This document shows, piece after piece, positions 61,519 through 64,000 of a DNA stretch of 64,000 nt (position 1 is its first letter; the number at the start of each line of letters is the position of its first letter). The stretch comes from Lawsonella sp012842085 (GTDB lineage Bacteria > Actinomycetota > Actinomycetes > Mycobacteriales > Mycobacteriaceae), in NCBI GenBank assembly GCA_036749735.1, contig DAINXV010000003.1:1-64000 (forward strand), read 5' to 3'. The position numbers were made by a program, and so were the translations under genes. The notes below the pieces were generated by a model. The model made no database searches. It saw only the letters and a program-made list of their open reading frames with translations, and was not told where the DNA came from.

Positions 61519-62313
61519 CTACTCACTGCGCGGGGTGAGGATCCGCGGTCCTTCTGAGGTGGCTGCCACAGTGTGTTCCCAGTGCGCTGAATAGGCACCG
61601 TCTTCAATAACGGTTGTCCACCCATCATCCCATTCTTCAGTCCAGGGGCTTCCTAGGCTGAGCATGGGTTCAATCGCAAGCACGGATCCTTCCGCAATCC
61701 GCGGGCCTTTGCCGGCACGTCCCTCGTTCGGAAGGAACGGATCCTGATGCATTTCGCGACCAATACCGTGTCCCCCAAAATTTTTCACAACCCGGAACCG
61801 GTATCCGGCCCGCTTCCCTACTTTTCGCGTCGCCTGTTGAATCGCATGCGAAATATCGGTCAGCCGGTTTCCGGGAACCATTTGGGAAATTCCCGCGAAA
61901 AGCACTTCTTCTGTGGCTTTGTTGAGGGCAGCAACGTCAGGTGCTACTTCCCCAATTTCAATGCTGATGGCGGAGTCCCCGTGCCAACCATCCAAAATTG
62001 CGCCACAGTCAATGGAGAGCAAGTCGCCTTCCTGCAGAATGGTGTTTTTGCGGGGAATTCCATGCACCACCACATCGTTGAGTGATGCACAGATCGAAGC
62101 GGGAAAACCTGCATACCCTTTGAACGAGGGGGTGGCTCCTGCTTCACGGATGAGGGTTTCCGCGATCTCATCGAGTTCAAATGTACTGACACCCGGAACT
62201 GCCGCTTTCTGCAAGGCTCGGAGGGTGCGACCAACAATGCGGCCGGCTGCCTCCATGGCCTCCAGTTCTGCGGGAGTCCGGGTGGGAACAGTACTTGTGG
62301 TACGTCTACGCAT
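61519..62313 (-). CDS. map: Methionine aminopeptidase type I
   Basis: Removes the initiator Met from nascent proteins. The 264-residue enzyme shows the dinuclear metal ligands: Asp in SIDCGAILDGWHGDSAI (two Asp), His in FGGHGIGREMH, Glu in LAIEPM and a final Glu near the C-terminus. It belongs to the secY-adk-map cluster, 15 bases after adk. Confidence 0.96.
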   Translation of the reverse strand: MRRRTTSTVPTRTPAELEAMEAAGRIVGRTLRALQKAAVPGVSTFELDEIAETLIREAGATPSFKGYAGFPASICASLNDVVVHGIPRKNTILQEGDLLSIDCGAILDGWHGDSAISIEIGEVAPDVAALNKATEEVLFAGISQMVPGNRLTDISHAIQQATRKVGKRAGYRFRVVKNFGGHGIGREMHQDPFLPNEGRAGKGPRIAEGSVLAIEPMLSLGSPWTEEWDDGWTTVIEDGAYSAHWEHTVAATSEGPRILTPRSE

Positions 62314-62328
62314 TATCTACAGAAGACG

Positions 62329-62874
62329 TTACTTCTGCAGTGCTTGCATGGTGCGCTCGTGGATTTCTTCCACAGTGCCCACTGCGTCGACGGTAACAAT
62401 ATTTTCTTGGTAGTAGTCGAGCAGCGGCTCCGTCTCTTTGTGGTAGACGGCGAGACGGTTGCGGATGACGTCTTCGGTATCATCCTCACGTCCGCGCGCT
62501 AGCATGCGTTCGACCACAGTGTCTTCGTCAATGGCGAATTCGACGACTGCATCCAGGTCGACTCCCCGTCGGGCAAGCATTTCTTTAAGAGCATCAGCCT
62601 GTTCGATGGAACGGGGAAAGCCGTCCAGGAGGAAACCCTGCTGGGCATCTTCTTCGTCGAGACGAGCATCGACCATGCGGTTGGTGACGTCAGCGGGGAC
62701 AAGCTCCCCAGCATCCATGTAGCTCTTGGCTTCTTTACCAAGGTCGGTTCCTTCGCCGATATTGGCGCGGAACAAGTCACCAGTGGAGATGTGCGGAACA
62801 TTGAGCTTTTCCGCGAGGAGCACAGCTTGTGTGCCTTTGCCAGCCCCAGGGGGGCCTACGAGTACGAGTCTCAC
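62329..62874 (-). CDS. adk: Adenylate kinase
   Basis: A 181-residue nucleotide kinase (ATP + AMP to 2 ADP): P-loop GPPGAGKGTQ (about 7-16), DGFPRS and the arginine motifs. The LID is the short form without zinc Cys, as usual in actinobacteria (181 residues in M. tuberculosis). It starts with GTG, overlapping the secY stop (GTGA). Confidence 0.97.
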   Translation of the reverse strand: MRLVLVGPPGAGKGTQAVLLAEKLNVPHISTGDLFRANIGEGTDLGKEAKSYMDAGELVPADVTNRMVDARLDEEDAQQGFLLDGFPRSIEQADALKEMLARRGVDLDAVVEFAIDEDTVVERMLARGREDDTEDVIRNRLAVYHKETEPLLDYYQENIVTVDAVGTVEEIHERTMQALQK

Positions 62875-64000
62875 TTCAGGAATCCTTCGTAGTTACGTTG
62901 CATTTGCTGGCTTTCAAGCTGCTTGAGAGTGTCGAGAGCAACACTGACAAGAATCAGAACTGCGGTACCGCCGAAGGGGAAGTTTCCGCCTCCATCGCCC
63001 GAGCCAAGGTCCATGAACAGGTTCGGGAGGATAGCAATGATAGCCAGGTACAGGGAGCCGACGAAGAGCAGTCGGTTCATGACGAACCAGAGGTAGTCGG
63101 CAGTGGGGCGTCCAGGACGGATACCCGGGATGAAACCACCGTATTTCTTCATGTTGTCGGCCTGATCGGTGGGATCGAACTGTACGGCAACGTAGAAATA
63201 GGAGAAGAAAATGATGAGCAGGAAGTAGACCAGGGTGTACTGCCAAGAGGCGGGCTGCGTAAGCCACGTCATGACGTATTTATCCCACCAGGATGCTTCC
63301 TGCACTGCACCGCGTGCCTGCTGCACAATGGTCGTGATGAGGACGGGTACGTAAATGAGGGAGGAAGCGAAGATGACGGGAATAACACCGGCCTGGCAAA
63401 CCTTGAGAGGCAGGTAGGTGGAGGCACCACCGTACATACGACGACCAACCATCCGCTTGGCGTACTGCACGGGGATGCGACGCTGGCCCTGCTCAACAAA
63501 AGTTACGGCCACGATAATCAGCAGCGCGGCAACAATGACGAGAGCAAAGCGGAATCCACCGGACTGTTTCAGGATGGCAGCACCTTCCACCGGAATACGG
63601 GAAGCAATACCGGCGAAGATGAGGAGCGACATACCATTGCCCACGCCACGTTCGGAGATCAGCTCACCGAACCACATCAGGAGGATGGCACCCGCGGTCA
63701 TCACGAGAATTGCGGCCACCATCTCCAAGATTTGGAGTCCGTCACTTCCCATCCCAGCGGAGAACACTTGTACTCCGGGGAGGAAGCTGGAGCTGGGGGA
63801 TGCAGCCATGGCGACAACACCGGCTGCCTGGAGGAGGGCAAGTGCGACGGTCAGGTAACGCGTATATTGCGTCATCTTGTTCTGACCGGACTGGCCTTCC
63901 TTCTTAAGTTCTTCAAAGCGAGGGATAACTACCGTCAACAGCTGCACAATAATCGACGCAGTAATGTACGGCATGATACCGAGTGCGAAGATTGACAACT
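62871..64000 (-). CDS. secY: Protein translocase subunit SecY, partial
   Basis: C-terminal about 375 residues of the SecYEG channel; the N-terminal part with the first membrane segment lies beyond the right edge. It contains nine recognisable membrane segments, the cytoplasmic loop with QRRIPVQYAKRMVGRRMYGG and the conserved GFIPGIRPGRPT. Followed by adk with a 4-base overlap. Confidence 0.96.
   Translation of the reverse strand, partial: LSIFALGIMPYITASIIVQLLTVVIPRFEELKKEGQSGQNKMTQYTRYLTVALALLQAAGVVAMAASPSSSFLPGVQVFSAGMGSDGLQILEMVAAILVMTAGAILLMWFGELISERGVGNGMSLLIFAGIASRIPVEGAAILKQSGGFRFALVIVAALLIIVAVTFVEQGQRRIPVQYAKRMVGRRMYGGASTYLPLKVCQAGVIPVIFASSLIYVPVLITTIVQQARGAVQEASWWDKYVMTWLTQPASWQYTLVYFLLIIFFSYFYVAVQFDPTDQADNMKKYGGFIPGIRPGRPTADYLWFVMNRLLFVGSLYLAIIAILPNLFMDLGSGDGGGNFPFGGTAVLILVSVALDTLKQLESQQMQRNYEGFLK

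Overview
The window comes from a member of the Corynebacteriales (Mycobacteriales) of moderate G+C. Three things support this. Gene order follows the Mycobacterium tuberculosis Rv3410c-Rv3462c segment closely: guaB3-guaB2-DUF5319-rsdA-sigD-groEL1-groES-tsaD-rimI-tsaB-alr, then nnr-glmS, glmM-rpsI-rplM, a complete ESX-4 type VII secretion locus, then truA-rplQ-rpoA-rpsD-rpsK-rpsM-infA-map-adk-secY. A RamA-type LuxR regulator, as in Corynebacterium, is present. MurA carries the mycobacterial Asp in place of the catalytic Cys. A small-genome genus such as Lawsonella would fit, but that is a guess.

Layout. 1-300: promoter and boxA leader of an rRNA operon that runs off the left edge. 0.3-4 kb: murA, a RamA-like regulator and a CobW-type metal GTPase. 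4.0-4.6 kb: a tRNA cluster (Glu-Asp-Phe-Asp on minus, Lys on plus). 4.6-10.4 kb: the SOS mutagenesis cassette imuA'-imuB-dnaE2 behind a LexA box, with dnaE2 frameshifted in a C7 run. 10.5-14 kb: accessory genes (methyltransferase, nitroreductase behind a possible DtxR-like box, an acyltransferase/glycosyltransferase pair). 14-18.5 kb: guanine nucleotide synthesis. 18.6-24.8 kb: sigD/anti-sigma pair, chaperonins under CIRCE control, two DUF4190 membrane proteins. 24.8-32.7 kb: the t6A tRNA modification set tsaD-rimI-tsaB and an alr-tsaE fusion, a HerA-like ATPase with a long Ala-rich N-terminus, and Nnr. 33-36 kb: glmS and a hydrolase-like protein lacking its nucleophile. 36-38.6 kb: an operon resembling a type VII secretion substrate operon, with a second homopolymer frameshift. 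38.6-52.8 kb: glmM, rpsI-rplM and the ESX-4 locus. 52.8-64 kb: a secreted hexosaminidase, truA, an unusual Lys/Ala-rich membrane protein and the rpoA/ribosomal/secY cluster.

How genes work together. ImuA', ImuB and DnaE2 normally form the SOS mutasome, whose polymerase reading frame is broken here. EccB, EccC, EccD, MycP, the Rv3446c-like protein and the EsxU/EsxT pair form a divergently organised ESX-4 system. The 36-38.5 kb operon, which occupies the position of Rv3439c-Rv3440c, is a plausible source of further substrates. L17, the Lys/Ala-rich protein and a 60-residue membrane protein share modules, which suggests local domain shuffling. No CRISPR array, phage or insertion sequence was seen.
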